Origin: Pararhizobium polonicum
Lineage (GTDB): Bacteria > Pseudomonadota > Alphaproteobacteria > Rhizobiales > Rhizobiaceae
Assembly (NCBI RefSeq): GCF_001687365.1
Contig: NZ_LGLV01000023.1
Coordinates: 1-53,980 of the forward strand
Reading direction: 5' to 3'
Length of the DNA stretch: 53,980 nucleotides
Below are positions 41,974 to 51,417 of the stretch, piece after piece; the first letter of the stretch is position 1, and each line of letters opens with the position of its first letter. The notes under the pieces were generated by a model. The model did no database searches, was not told the origin of the DNA, and worked only from the letters and a program-made list of their open reading frames with translations. The position numbers were made by a program, and so were the translations under genes.

Positions 41974-43005
41974 ATGACTATCGCAAAATTGACCAGGATC
42001 ATGTTCGCCTCCGCAGCGGGTATCGCACTCTATGTCTCACCTGCCGCTGCGCAGGACAAGTTGATCGGCATCGTCGCAATCGATCTCCAAAGCTCCTTCT
42101 TCGTTCGCATGCAGGAAGCCGGCGACAAGGCCGCCGCCGACTATGGCGTGACGACGTCCTGGCAGAGTGCGGAAGGCAGCCCGGAAAAGCAGGTTTCGCT
42201 GATCGAGAACTTCATCAATCAAAAGGCGAGCGCCATCCTGATCGATCCGCTCGACAAGAATGCTCTGGTTCCTGTCATCAAGAAGGCGCAGGATGCCGGG
42301 ATCAACGTCATCACGATGGGTAACAAGGTTGAAGCGGCAGGCAACTACGCGACCCTCTATCCAGACTATGGAAACATGGCCGAAGTCGCCCGTGCGCTCG
42401 CGCACTCCATCGGCGGCAAGGGCGAGGTCGCCCTCCTGATCGGTGCGCGCGGCAATTACGTCTCCGACACGCGGGAAAAGGGTTTTACGGATACGCTCGC
42501 CAAGGAGTTTCCGGATGTGAAGGTCGTCGGCATTCAGCCGGCCGGCTGGGATCCGTCAAAGGCGGCGGACGTCGCTCAGACCTGGCTGACCACCTATCCT
42601 GATCTGAAGGGGCTGTCCTGCATTTCCGACACGATGTGCCTGGGTGCAAATTCGGTTGCCGAGGCAGCGGGAAAGACGCTGAAAATCGCCGGTTATGACG
42701 GCGACGCGGAAATGGCGCCTCTGATGGAAAGCGGCGCGATGTCGCTGGACGTCCTGACCGGTGCCTATCGCGTCGGCTACTGGAATGTTGCTGTGGCCGC
42801 CCGTCTTTCCAATGGCGAAAAGCTTCCCAGGGACCTTTATATGCCGACCCACTTCATTGCGACCGACGCTTCGGCTGCAGAACTCGCAAAGGTCGGCCAG
42901 AAGCTGACCACGATCACGCCGGAAAAGGCAAAGGAAGTTGGCGTCGACTACTCCAACGAGTTTGGCCCGAAGAATCCCACGTCTGCAATGAGCGTAGAAA
43001 ACTGA
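41974..43005 (+). CDS. ABC sugar-binding protein, ribose (RbsB) type
   Basis: A 343-residue periplasmic binding protein of the RbsB/peripla_BP_4 class. Signal (IMFASAAGIALYVSPAAAQ), then LIGIVAIDLQSSFFVRMQEAGDKAAADYGV, AILIDPLDKNALVPVIKKAQDAGINVITM and CISDTMCLGANSVAEAAGK. These proteins bind monosaccharides and related polyols. AGGGAAAC precedes ATG 41974. It is the first gene of the rightward catabolic operon. The ligand is unknown. Confidence 0.9.
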   Translation: MTIAKLTRIMFASAAGIALYVSPAAAQDKLIGIVAIDLQSSFFVRMQEAGDKAAADYGVTTSWQSAEGSPEKQVSLIENFINQKASAILIDPLDKNALVPVIKKAQDAGINVITMGNKVEAAGNYATLYPDYGNMAEVARALAHSIGGKGEVALLIGARGNYVSDTREKGFTDTLAKEFPDVKVVGIQPAGWDPSKAADVAQTWLTTYPDLKGLSCISDTMCLGANSVAEAAGKTLKIAGYDGDAEMAPLMESGAMSLDVLTGAYRVGYWNVAVAARLSNGEKLPRDLYMPTHFIATDASAAELAKVGQKLTTITPEKAKEVGVDYSNEFGPKNPTSAMSVEN

Positions 43006-43026
43006 ACCAAACCCGAGGACAATGAC

Positions 43027-45567
43027 GTGGCCAAGATCACTTCAAAACCTCCCGGCAATGGTTCGACGGCTGGCAAACTTGGCAACCTCACGGAAATGCG
43101 CGACGAGCTTCTGCTCGTCGCGCTGATCTTCCTCGCGGTTGCAGCGTTTACATTTGCGCAGTCTTCGTTTCTTTCGCTCGGCAATCTCCTCAATATCGGC
43201 CAGCAAAGCGCCATCGTTGCCGTCGTCGCATTCGGTATGACCGGCGTCATCATCGCGCGCGGTATCGACATTTCTGTCGGCGGCACGATGGCATCGGCCG
43301 GCATCGTGGCCGCGATGGTCATTGAGGCGTCGGATTCCGGTGTTCTCGGCTTTCTTGCCGCCGTTTCGGTCGGCGCAGCTTTCGGCGGCATCAATGCGAT
43401 CCTGATCGCCGGCTTCGGCATCAGTTCGTTCGTCGCCAGTCTCGGCACGATGGCCCTTGCCAAGGGCGCGGCCCTGAGCATCTCGCACGCGTCTAGCATT
43501 CCTGTCAGCAATGCGCTGATGCTGTGGGCCGGGCAGGCAACGGTGCTTGGCTTGCCTGCCGGATTGCTTATAGCTTCGTTACTTTGCGCCGCATGGACTT
43601 TCCTGCTGAAAAGGACGGTCTTGGGACGCTCGATCTATGCCGTCGGCGGCAATGGAAACGCCGCTCAGGCTTCCCTCATCAGCGTCAAGAAGACCCAGAC
43701 GATTACCTACATTCTCTGCGGAGCTTCCGCCGGCGTCGCGGCCATCATCGGTATCGGCCGCCTGGGGTCCGCGCAACCTCTGGCCGGAACGGGGCTGGAA
43801 TTTGCGGCCATCACGGCTGCGGTCGTCGGCGGTGCAAGTCTGGCTGGCGGCAAGGGTTCCGTCGCGGGCACGATGCTCGGTGCCATCGCTATCGGCACGA
43901 TCAACAGTGGCCTGTCGTTCCTGCAGGTTTCCCAACAGGTCATCTACATGGTGTCCGGCGCCCTGATCCTCGGTGCGGTCCTGGCACGTGGCGGAGTGCC
44001 GTGGGGAGCTCCGGGAGCGAAGAAAGTCACGCCGGCAGCCGATGCGAACGTCGCCGATCCGCGCGATGCGAAGCGCTCGCTGAAAGTCACCGGTCTTTCG
44101 AAAAGCTTCGCCAGCGTCAAGGTTCTCAGCAATATCTCCTTCGAACTGAACAGTGGCGAGGTCGTCGCGCTGATGGGCGAGAACGGTGCCGGTAAGTCGA
44201 CATTGATCAAGTGCATTTCCGGTGTCCATTCCGCAGAGGAAGGCACTGTCGAATTTTCCGGACTCGATCGTGCAGGCGGTAACGACGAGCGGCAGGACAT
44301 TGCCGTCATTCACCAGCATTTCAGTCTTGTTCCCGACCTGACGGTTGCCGAAAGCCTGTCACTTGGCCGCGAACCCGTACGTAGTGGTTTCTGGTTGCGG
44401 CGCTCCGTCATGCGCAGCAAGGCTGCGGAGGCATTGCGTGAAGTCGGTCTGGATTGCGATGTCGATACGCCCGTACGCCAGCTGACGGTCGGGCAGCGCC
44501 AGATGCTGGAAGTCGCCAAGGCGTTGATGGCATCGGCATGGTTGGTGGTCATGGACGAGCCGACGAGTGCTCTGAGCAACCGCGAGCGAGACCAGCTTTA
44601 CACGATTATCGGCAAGCTCAAGGCAAAGGGATGCGCCGTTCTCTATATTTCGCACAAGATGGAGGAAGTTCGCGAGCTCGCATCGCGCGCCATCATCCTG
44701 AGAGACGGCAAGCTCGTCGGCGACGTGGCGTTGTCGACCATGTCGGAACGGCAACTCGTTCACATGATGGTCGGCCGTGATCTCGGAAATGTCTTTCCCT
44801 GGAGCGCTGCAACCATCGGAAAGAACATGGTTGATATCAGAAACCTCTCCGGCGGCCTTCTGCATGATGTGTCCCTGACCGTTCGGCAGGGCGAAGTCGT
44901 TGGACTGGCGGGGTTGATGGGCAGCGGACGATCCGACATCTTGCGCTGCATCGCCGGCATGGATCGCTATTCTACGGGCGAAGTGTTCCTGCGCGGTCAG
45001 GCTCTGAAGTCGGGTGATCAGCTGCAGTCCGCAAAAGCGGGGGTCGCCTTCATACCGGAAGACCGCCATGTCGAAGGTATCGTCGGCGGCCTCAGCATCG
45101 CCGACAATCTCGGTCTGGTCTGGATGCGGCGTCACAGCAAGGTAGGCGTGGTGTCGACTTCCGGTGCGAAGGCCATGGCCGACCGGTTGATCCGGCAGCT
45201 TGATATCCGTCCGCCCGTTCCGACAAAAAAAGTCGGTACCCTGTCCGGTGGCAATCAGCAGAAGGTCGTCATCGGCAAATGGCTTGCGGTCAATCCGGGC
45301 ATCGTTCTTTTGGACGAGCCGACGAGCGGCGTGGATGTCGGCGCAAAATCAGAGATTCACAAGGTCATCGGCGAATTGAAAGCTGCCGGGGCTGCCATTC
45401 TTCTCGTCTCGAGTGAGCTTCCTGAACTGCTGGGCGTCTCCGATCGCATCGTCGTCATTCGCGAGGGACGCAGCGTCGGGGAATTGCCGCGCGGCGCCAG
45501 TGAACGTGACGTCATGGAACTCGCGTTCGGTTCGACTGAAGAAAGCCGAAAGGGGGCGCAGTCATGA
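43027..45567 (+). CDS. Fused ABC permease-ATPase (RbsC-RbsA fusion)
   Basis: An 846-residue single chain. Residues ~25-325 are an RbsC-type permease with about ten membrane segments (GIDISVGGTMASAGIVAA, GGASLAGGKGSVAGTMLGAIAIG). A ~25-residue linker (PGAKKVTPAADANVADPRD) leads to an RbsA-type tandem ATPase: first NBD with Walker A GENGAGKST and LTVGQRQMLEVAKAL, second NBD with the degenerate GLMGSGRSD loop and LSGGNQQKVVIGKW. No stop or frameshift is seen between them. Normally these are separate proteins. GTG 43027 is the likely start (CCGAGGAC upstream). A second, free permease follows with a 4 bp overlap. Confidence 0.92.
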   Translation: MAKITSKPPGNGSTAGKLGNLTEMRDELLLVALIFLAVAAFTFAQSSFLSLGNLLNIGQQSAIVAVVAFGMTGVIIARGIDISVGGTMASAGIVAAMVIEASDSGVLGFLAAVSVGAAFGGINAILIAGFGISSFVASLGTMALAKGAALSISHASSIPVSNALMLWAGQATVLGLPAGLLIASLLCAAWTFLLKRTVLGRSIYAVGGNGNAAQASLISVKKTQTITYILCGASAGVAAIIGIGRLGSAQPLAGTGLEFAAITAAVVGGASLAGGKGSVAGTMLGAIAIGTINSGLSFLQVSQQVIYMVSGALILGAVLARGGVPWGAPGAKKVTPAADANVADPRDAKRSLKVTGLSKSFASVKVLSNISFELNSGEVVALMGENGAGKSTLIKCISGVHSAEEGTVEFSGLDRAGGNDERQDIAVIHQHFSLVPDLTVAESLSLGREPVRSGFWLRRSVMRSKAAEALREVGLDCDVDTPVRQLTVGQRQMLEVAKALMASAWLVVMDEPTSALSNRERDQLYTIIGKLKAKGCAVLYISHKMEEVRELASRAIILRDGKLVGDVALSTMSERQLVHMMVGRDLGNVFPWSAATIGKNMVDIRNLSGGLLHDVSLTVRQGEVVGLAGLMGSGRSDILRCIAGMDRYSTGEVFLRGQALKSGDQLQSAKAGVAFIPEDRHVEGIVGGLSIADNLGLVWMRRHSKVGVVSTSGAKAMADRLIRQLDIRPPVPTKKVGTLSGGNQQKVVIGKWLAVNPGIVLLDEPTSGVDVGAKSEIHKVIGELKAAGAAILLVSSELPELLGVSDRIVVIREGRSVGELPRGASERDVMELAFGSTEESRKGAQS

Positions 45568-46529
45568 ACGCGCGAAGCAAGCTCTTGGCGAATATCGGAC
45601 CCATCGCGCTTCTGGTTGCGACCATCCTCGCGTGCGGTGTCATCGATGCGCGGATCCTGGCGTCCCAGAACCTCATCAACATCCTCACGCAGAGCGTACC
45701 TGTCCTCATGCTTGCTCTCGGAGCCTTCATCGTGTTGTTGACCGGTGGCATCGATCTGTCTGCCGGAATAACGGTGACACTTGGCAGCATCGTTATCGCC
45801 AGCGCGTTCAGCATGGGGCTCGATCTGCCGTTTGCTTTGCTTTCCGGTCTTTCAGCGGTTCTGTTCATCGGCATGATCAACGGGTTTTTGATCAGCGTTC
45901 TGCGTGTTCCCGCCTTTGTCGCAACTCTGGCAACGATGTCGTGCATTCAGGGCGTGGCGCTTCTCCTGGCAAAACGCGGCGTCTATATCCTGTCTGATCC
46001 TTCGCTTAAATTCCTGGGGATCGCCAGGCTCGGCGGGGTTCCGGTTTCCCTTGTGGCTGCAAGCCTGATCACAGTGATTGCCTATGCACTGATGCATCAA
46101 ACGCGTTTCGGTCTTCGGGTGTACGCGACCGGTTCCGATCCCGCTGCCGCGGCTCTGGCCCGCGTGCCGACAGGCAAGGTCCTCCTGATGACCTATGTCG
46201 TCGCGTCGGCTTTCACATTCCTGTCGGCCGTGATGCTGGTTGCCAGAACGCCGATCGTAACGCCCAATGTCGGGGGACAGTCGCTGTTGCTGGACGCCAT
46301 CGCTGCCTGCGTCCTGGGGGGGACCAGTATTTTCGGCGGCCGCGGTACAGTGCTCGGTGTCGTCGCCGGTACGCTGATCGTCGGCCTGTTTTCAAATGCA
46401 CTGCGCGTGGTCGGCATCGATCCGTCCAGCCTCGATCTCATGAAGGGCGCGCTCGTGATCGCAGCTCTTCTCTGTGATGCCGGGATCGTTTCGGCTCGGC
46501 GCAAATTTCTCAAGGAAAATACCAAGTGA
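45564..46529 (+). CDS. ABC sugar permease, RbsC type
   Basis: A 321-residue permease with about ten hydrophobic segments. The conserved LTGGIDLSAGITVTLGSIVIA (about residues 60-80) and GGTSIFGGRGTVLGVVAGTLIVG define the RbsC family. ATG 45564 overlaps the fusion stop (ATGA). It would pair with the permease half of the fusion as a heterodimer, giving a transporter with both permeases but tandem ATPase domains on one chain. Confidence 0.92.
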   Translation: MNARSKLLANIGPIALLVATILACGVIDARILASQNLINILTQSVPVLMLALGAFIVLLTGGIDLSAGITVTLGSIVIASAFSMGLDLPFALLSGLSAVLFIGMINGFLISVLRVPAFVATLATMSCIQGVALLLAKRGVYILSDPSLKFLGIARLGGVPVSLVAASLITVIAYALMHQTRFGLRVYATGSDPAAAALARVPTGKVLLMTYVVASAFTFLSAVMLVARTPIVTPNVGGQSLLLDAIAACVLGGTSIFGGRGTVLGVVAGTLIVGLFSNALRVVGIDPSSLDLMKGALVIAALLCDAGIVSARRKFLKENTK

Positions 46530-47737
46530 CTGTCAACCCTGCCATACAGGAGCGCGCGACGGGCGACGTCGACACCCTTCTCGAAACAGCGATCGCTGTT
46601 CTCGACAAGCTCGTTTCCTTTCCGTCCATCAGCTCGGTCTCGAACCGGGACGTCGTCGACTACATCTGCGAATACCTCTCCGGCTTCGGGGCGACGATCG
46701 AAAGGCTGCCGAGCCCGGAACAGGAGAAGGACAATCTCTGGATCAGCTTCGGTGAAGGCAGCGAAGGTGGCCTTGTTCTCTCGGGACATATCGATGTCGT
46801 GCCGGTGACCGGCCAGGAATGGACGAGGCCACCATTCTCCCTGACCCGGGAAGGCGGCAAAGTCTATGGCCGCGGCACGACGGACATGAAGGGCTTCGTC
46901 GCCTGTGCGATGGCTGCCGCCACGCTGTTTCAACATGGTAGCCTTCGCCATCCCGTTCATCTCGCCATCACGTTCGACGAGGAGGTCGGTTGCCTGGGAG
47001 CGCGGGAATTGGTCGAGTTCCTGAAGCAGCGGGGCATCCGGCCGGCGGCGATCTTTGTGGGGGAGCCGACATCCATGGCTGTGGTGGATCGCCACAAGGG
47101 CTCGGTCGGTTTCACCACCGAGATCGTCGGCAAGGCGGCACATTCGTCCCAGGTTCATCTCGGCCAGAGCGCCATCCAGATTGCCGGGGAATTGATCGGA
47201 GCGCTGACATCGCTTGGCGCGCATCAGGCAACCAAACAGGCGGATGAGGCCTTTCCCTACGCATATCCATCGATCAATGTCGGCGCGATAACTGGCGGTC
47301 AGGTTCGCAACATCGTCGCCGCCAATTGCGCTTTTGACTGGGAAATTCGTCCGATCCTTCCTGGGCAGCTCGTCGATATCAGGCAGGCATTCGAGTGCCA
47401 CGTCTCAGAGAAACTTGAAACCTATCGAGCCTCGGGACATCTGGTGCCATCCATTGTCACGCGTCTTGTCTATGATACGCCGCCCTTGGTGGGGGATCCG
47501 CAATCGCAGGCGACAGCCCTTGCGATGAAATTTGCGGGGCAAAATCGGGCTTTGGCCGTATCTTATGGAACGGAGGCCGGCATTTATCAGGAGGCGGGCT
47601 TCGTCACCGTTGTTTGCGGCCCAGGGGACATCCAGCAGGCGCACGCCCCGGATGAATGGATCGAGATCGATCAGCTCCACCGCTGCCTCGACTTCATGGA
47701 GCGGCTGGCGGACTACGCGCGGGAAACCGGTCAATAA
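46526..47737 (+). CDS. M20-family N-deacylase (ArgE/acetylornithine deacetylase type)
   Basis: A 403-residue zinc amidohydrolase of the ArgE/DapE family. Metal and catalytic residues: His-Asp in LVLSGHIDVVPV (about residue 88), bridging Asp in GRGTTDMKGF, Glu-Glu in TFDEEVGCLGA, Asp/Glu in FVGEPTSM, and the late His in QQAHAPDEWIE. The dimerisation domain contains HKGSVGFTTEIVGKAAHSS. It removes acyl groups from the amino nitrogen of amino acids. GTG 46526 overlaps the permease stop. Arginine synthesis is unlikely as a role because the locus is catabolic. Deacylating an imported N-acyl amino compound is inferred. Confidence 0.9.
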   Translation: MTVNPAIQERATGDVDTLLETAIAVLDKLVSFPSISSVSNRDVVDYICEYLSGFGATIERLPSPEQEKDNLWISFGEGSEGGLVLSGHIDVVPVTGQEWTRPPFSLTREGGKVYGRGTTDMKGFVACAMAAATLFQHGSLRHPVHLAITFDEEVGCLGARELVEFLKQRGIRPAAIFVGEPTSMAVVDRHKGSVGFTTEIVGKAAHSSQVHLGQSAIQIAGELIGALTSLGAHQATKQADEAFPYAYPSINVGAITGGQVRNIVAANCAFDWEIRPILPGQLVDIRQAFECHVSEKLETYRASGHLVPSIVTRLVYDTPPLVGDPQSQATALAMKFAGQNRALAVSYGTEAGIYQEAGFVTVVCGPGDIQQAHAPDEWIEIDQLHRCLDFMERLADYARETGQ

Positions 47738-47757
47738 AGGTTGGACGGAAAAAGCAT

Positions 47758-48507
47758 ATGCGAATTGCCAAAGACACCTATCTGGTCGCGTCGGGCGTGC
47801 AGGGTTGCTCGCTCACCGATGACTTCGACTGCAATTGCTATCTGTTCGATACGGGCGAGGGGCTGGTCCTCTTCGACACCGGTGCCGGACGCGCAATGGA
47901 GCGAATCTATGCCGAGATCGAGCGGGACGGGTTGTCTCTCGGCGGTCTGACGCATGTGTTTCTGACGCACGGTCATGCGGATCACTCCGCAGGCGCCGCA
48001 GCCATTGTGGCTGAGCATGGCGCCAAGCTGTTGTGTGGAGCGGATACGGCTGCAGTGATGGCCGCGGGAGAAAAAGGCATAAGCCTGGACAAGGCAAGGG
48101 CCGCCGGCGTCTATCCGCCCGACTACACTTATAGGTCCCCCAGACCTGACGGGATCGTCGCGCCGGGGGAAGCAATGACGATCGGACGGATGACGGTTAC
48201 GCCGGTTTCGACGCCCGGCCACAGCGCCGATCACATGTCCTACATCGTCGAGTTGGGAGGCGTGACGTCCCTCGTCTCGGGTGATGCGCTTTTCCACTCC
48301 GGCCGCATCATCTACCAGGCGACCGACGATTTCGACGTCGCACAATCCTGCGGCAGCATAGAAAGTCTTGCCGCCCGCGCGTTCGACGCGCTGTTGCCGG
48401 GGCATGGCATGTTCGTGCTGTCCGGCGGAACCCGTCATGCGCAGGTGGCGATGGCTTCCATCAGGTCGATGAAGCCCCCGGTGGCCCTCGACCTTGCCAA
48501 CATATAG
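47758..48507 (+). CDS. Metallo-beta-lactamase-fold hydrolase
   Basis: A 249-residue MBL-fold protein. The zinc-binding HxHxDH motif is THGHADHSAGA (about residues 70-80). The other metal ligands are in STPGHSADHMSYIVE, SGDALFHSG and LLPGHGMFVL. Many such small MBL proteins are lactonases or thioesterases. In a locus with two sugar-type oxidoreductases before a sugar-acid dehydratase, opening of an aldonolactone is the best guess. ATG 47758 lies 20 bp after the M20 stop. Confidence 0.85.
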   Translation: MRIAKDTYLVASGVQGCSLTDDFDCNCYLFDTGEGLVLFDTGAGRAMERIYAEIERDGLSLGGLTHVFLTHGHADHSAGAAAIVAEHGAKLLCGADTAAVMAAGEKGISLDKARAAGVYPPDYTYRSPRPDGIVAPGEAMTIGRMTVTPVSTPGHSADHMSYIVELGGVTSLVSGDALFHSGRIIYQATDDFDVAQSCGSIESLAARAFDALLPGHGMFVLSGGTRHAQVAMASIRSMKPPVALDLANI

Positions 48508-48524
48508 AAGGAGGGCCCGGATAA

Positions 48525-49274
48525 ATGGCGAAATTCGATGGGAAAGTCGTTGTTATCACCGGAGGCGCCAGCGGCATCGGCGCGGCATCTGCCCAGGCGT
48601 TCGCTGCCGAGGGCGCGCGTGTCGCCATTCTGGACAGAACGCTTGGAGGAGCGACGCGCGAGACGTCGGACACACGGATGCATGAAGTCTGTGATGTCTG
48701 CAACGAGAGCGCTGTCGAGCGCGCCTTTGATCTCATCATGGAGCGATGGGGTGCGATCGATATCGTGGTGCACTCCGCGGCAGCTCTCGGCGGAAGCGGG
48801 CCGTTTCAGGACCTCACTCTGGCGACCTGGAAGAAATACATCGACACCAACCTGACGGGTTCGTTTCTGGTTTGCCGGGCGGCTGCCAGGCGAATGATCG
48901 AGCAAGGCACAAAGGGGCGGATCATTCTGATCGGCTCGGTCAACTCGTTTGCGGCAGAACGACATGCAGCACCCTATGTCGCCAGCAAGGGCGGCGTGCG
49001 TCTCCTGACCAAAGCTGCGGCCGTCGATCTCGCGCCGTTCGAAATCACGGTCAACATGGTGGCGCCGGGCCCGGTGACGACGCCGGCGACTGAAGGAAAT
49101 TTTGAGACGGACGCGACGCGGCAAGTTTTCGCGCGCGTTCTGCCGGGCGGCAAGCCGGGCATGCCGGGAGACATCGCGGCCGCGGTTCTCTTTCTTGCAT
49201 CGCCGGAAAGCCGGTTCATCACCGGAACCGACATCATCGCGGACGGTGGCATGTCCGCACAGATTCTGAACTGA
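48525..49274 (+). CDS. Short-chain dehydrogenase/reductase
   Basis: A 249-residue classical SDR. NAD(P) motif TGGASGIGAA (residues 11-20), an acidic residue at the end of the second strand (ILDRT) that favours NAD, NSFAAERHAAPYVASKGG with the YxxxK pair, and the C-terminal FITGTDIIADGGMSAQ. It oxidises or reduces a hydroxyl or carbonyl of the substrate. AGAAGGAGGG precedes ATG 48525. It lies between the MBL and GMC genes of the same operon. The substrate is unknown. Confidence 0.9.
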   Translation: MAKFDGKVVVITGGASGIGAASAQAFAAEGARVAILDRTLGGATRETSDTRMHEVCDVCNESAVERAFDLIMERWGAIDIVVHSAAALGGSGPFQDLTLATWKKYIDTNLTGSFLVCRAAARRMIEQGTKGRIILIGSVNSFAAERHAAPYVASKGGVRLLTKAAAVDLAPFEITVNMVAPGPVTTPATEGNFETDATRQVFARVLPGGKPGMPGDIAAAVLFLASPESRFITGTDIIADGGMSAQILN

Positions 49275-49354
49275 CCTCGGACCCGCCCGGAGGGGCAATG
49301 CAATTCCGTCGCGGCGTCAAAAGGCGACCCGCGACCAAAAGATGGGAACAACCA

Positions 49355-50929
49355 ATGGAATACGATGTCATCGTTGTTGGTGCCGGTTCTGCCGGCGCCG
49401 TTCTGGCCGCTCGACTGAGCGAGGATGCGGATCGCCGCGTTTTGCTGCTGGAGGCCGGCCCAAGCTATCGTAGCGCCGAGCAGCCCCCGGAGATGCAGAG
49501 CGCAAACCCGTTCAACCTGATCCTGCCGAAGCACTTTCAGGATCGGTACATGTACACGGATCTGATGGCACGACGCACCAAGCGCCAGGACCATCGCATC
49601 TATTGGCGCGGCAAGGGGCTGGGCGGGTCCACCGCCGTCAACGCCCAGATCGCCATTCGCGGCCTGCTGCATGCTTTTGACCGTTGGGCCGACATCGGCT
49701 GCGATGGCTGGTCCGGCAACGATGTTCTGCCGTTTTTCAAGAAGCTCGAGGATGATCCCATCGTGGCGGATTATCACGGCAAGGGAGGCCCCATTCCGAT
49801 CTATCGCGCTCCGTTCGAAACATGGGGCAACGTTGACAAGGCCATGCGCGACAGCGCCATGGCACTCGGTCACCGCTGGTGCGACGATCTCAACGCCCCG
49901 GATGCCGAAGGCGTCTGCACCTTCGCCATCAACAGCCGCGACGGCAAGCGGGTTGCGGTCAGCGACGGTTATCTCGAGCCGGCGCGGGACAGGGCAAACC
50001 TGACGATTATCGGCGATGCGCAGGTGGACAAAGTTCTGCTCAATGGGCAGATCGCGATCGGCGTCGTCGCCGTGGTCCAGGGGGAGCGTCATGAATTCCG
50101 CGCACCCCTCGTCATCCTGTCCGCCGGCGCGATCCATTCGCCGACGATCCTGCAACGCTCGGGCATCGGGCCATCCGCCCTGCTGGCGCAGCACGGTATC
50201 GAAGTCGTTTCCGATCTTCCGGTCGGGGAGGGGTTCTTCGACCATCCCTATTGCCGGATCGAGCTGAAGCTGAAGCCTCAGTTCAAGGCGACCGACCCGA
50301 ACCAGCGCCACACCAATTGCTGTGTAAAAATGAGTTCGGGTGTTCCGGGTGGCGTACCGCACGACATCCTCTACAACGCCATGAACCATGGTGGGATCGG
50401 TGTCGAATCCGACAGCGCCCAGTTCGGTGAATCGATGATCAACCTCATCCTCATGGAGGCCAAGAGCCGGGGAAGCGTCAGGCTGTCATCGCCCTTGATG
50501 TCCGACCAGCCTGTTATCGATGAGAACATGCTTGATGATCCGCTCGATCTTCAGCGGATGCGTCTTGCTTACCGTCATCTCGGTGAGATCGCCAAGCAGC
50601 CGGCGCTGCAACAGATCACCGAACGGATGCTGCTGGGCGACAGCGACCTGCCCCTGTCCTGGCTCGATGCGGCCACCGACGATCAGGTCGATGAATTCCT
50701 GCTCGAACAGTCGTCCGATGCGCAGCATGGGACGGGAGGATGCTGCATGGGCGGAACTGGAGACCCCGGCAGCGTTGTCGATACCGGTGGTCGTGTCCGT
50801 GGCTTCGCTGGTCTGCGCGTGGCGGATGCCTCGATCATGCCGCTCGACTGCCAGGCCAACACCAATCTGTCCGTCATCATGATCGGCGAAAAGATTGCCG
50901 CCGATATCCGGCGCAACGTAGGGCAATGA
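49355..50929 (+). CDS. GMC-family FAD oxidoreductase (choline/sugar dehydrogenase type)
   Basis: A 524-residue glucose-methanol-choline oxidoreductase. FAD motif VIVVGAGSAGAVLAARLSED at residues 5-24, GMC signature GLGGSTAVNAQIAIRG, second signature GAIHSPTILQRSGIGP, and the C-terminal catalytic region HGTGGCCMG...DASIMPLDCQANTNLSVIMIGEKIA. It oxidises a primary or secondary alcohol of a sugar, polyol or choline-like compound. ATG 49355 puts the FAD motif right at the N-terminus as usual; the earlier ATG 49298 adds a non-conserved basic tail. Confidence 0.9.
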   Translation: MEYDVIVVGAGSAGAVLAARLSEDADRRVLLLEAGPSYRSAEQPPEMQSANPFNLILPKHFQDRYMYTDLMARRTKRQDHRIYWRGKGLGGSTAVNAQIAIRGLLHAFDRWADIGCDGWSGNDVLPFFKKLEDDPIVADYHGKGGPIPIYRAPFETWGNVDKAMRDSAMALGHRWCDDLNAPDAEGVCTFAINSRDGKRVAVSDGYLEPARDRANLTIIGDAQVDKVLLNGQIAIGVVAVVQGERHEFRAPLVILSAGAIHSPTILQRSGIGPSALLAQHGIEVVSDLPVGEGFFDHPYCRIELKLKPQFKATDPNQRHTNCCVKMSSGVPGGVPHDILYNAMNHGGIGVESDSAQFGESMINLILMEAKSRGSVRLSSPLMSDQPVIDENMLDDPLDLQRMRLAYRHLGEIAKQPALQQITERMLLGDSDLPLSWLDAATDDQVDEFLLEQSSDAQHGTGGCCMGGTGDPGSVVDTGGRVRGFAGLRVADASIMPLDCQANTNLSVIMIGEKIAADIRRNVGQ

Positions 50930-51417
50930 CCGTGGCTGACAAAATTGACGGCCCGCACGAGCGGCTGCGCGCGCTCCAGCTTGAGCTTCCAGAAGAATTC
51001 TCGCCCGGCGGCAACTACGTTCCGTTCCGCTTATGCGGCGATATCCTCTATCTCTCGGGGCAGGGGCCAAGATCGTCCGCCGGTGCCTGGATTACCGGCA
51101 CAGTCGGCTCCGACGTCACGGTCGAAGAGGCGTATCAACATGCACGTACTGTCGGGCTTGCCCTTTTGGCCACCGCCAACCGGGCGGTAGGCGGTCTTGC
51201 CAATGTCGAGGTGTTGAAATTGTTCGGCATGGTGCGGGCCACTCCCGATTTTACGCGGCATCCGGAGGTCATCAACGGTTGCTCCGATCTGCTCGTTGCC
51301 GTGCTTGGAGAACGCGGCAAACATGCCCGGTCGGCTGTCGGAATGGGCTCGCTTCCCAACGGCGTGACCGTTGAGATTGAAGCCATCATGCGCATCCTGC
51401 CGCAGGAGGAACACTGA
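50926..51417 (+). CDS. RidA/YjgF-family protein
   Basis: A 163-residue member of the RidA/YjgF superfamily, long form. Conserved GDILYLSGQGPRS, the strand LANVEVLKLFGMVRATPDFTRHPEVINGCSDLLVAVLGERGKHARSAVGMGSLPNGVTVEIEAIM, with the usual arginine (ARSAVG) that binds the carboxylate of the substrate. RidA proteins hydrolyse reactive enamines/imines made by PLP dehydratases. Its ATG overlaps the GMC stop (ATGA). Its presence hints that an enamine or imine forms in this pathway, as expected for the D-serine-dehydratase-like enzyme of the divergent operon. Confidence 0.85.
   Translation: MTVADKIDGPHERLRALQLELPEEFSPGGNYVPFRLCGDILYLSGQGPRSSAGAWITGTVGSDVTVEEAYQHARTVGLALLATANRAVGGLANVEVLKLFGMVRATPDFTRHPEVINGCSDLLVAVLGERGKHARSAVGMGSLPNGVTVEIEAIMRILPQEEH

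Noticed and set aside
46526..47737. Arginine biosynthesis gene argE
   Set aside because: Family match only. The gene sits in an importer-led catabolic operon with no arginine genes.
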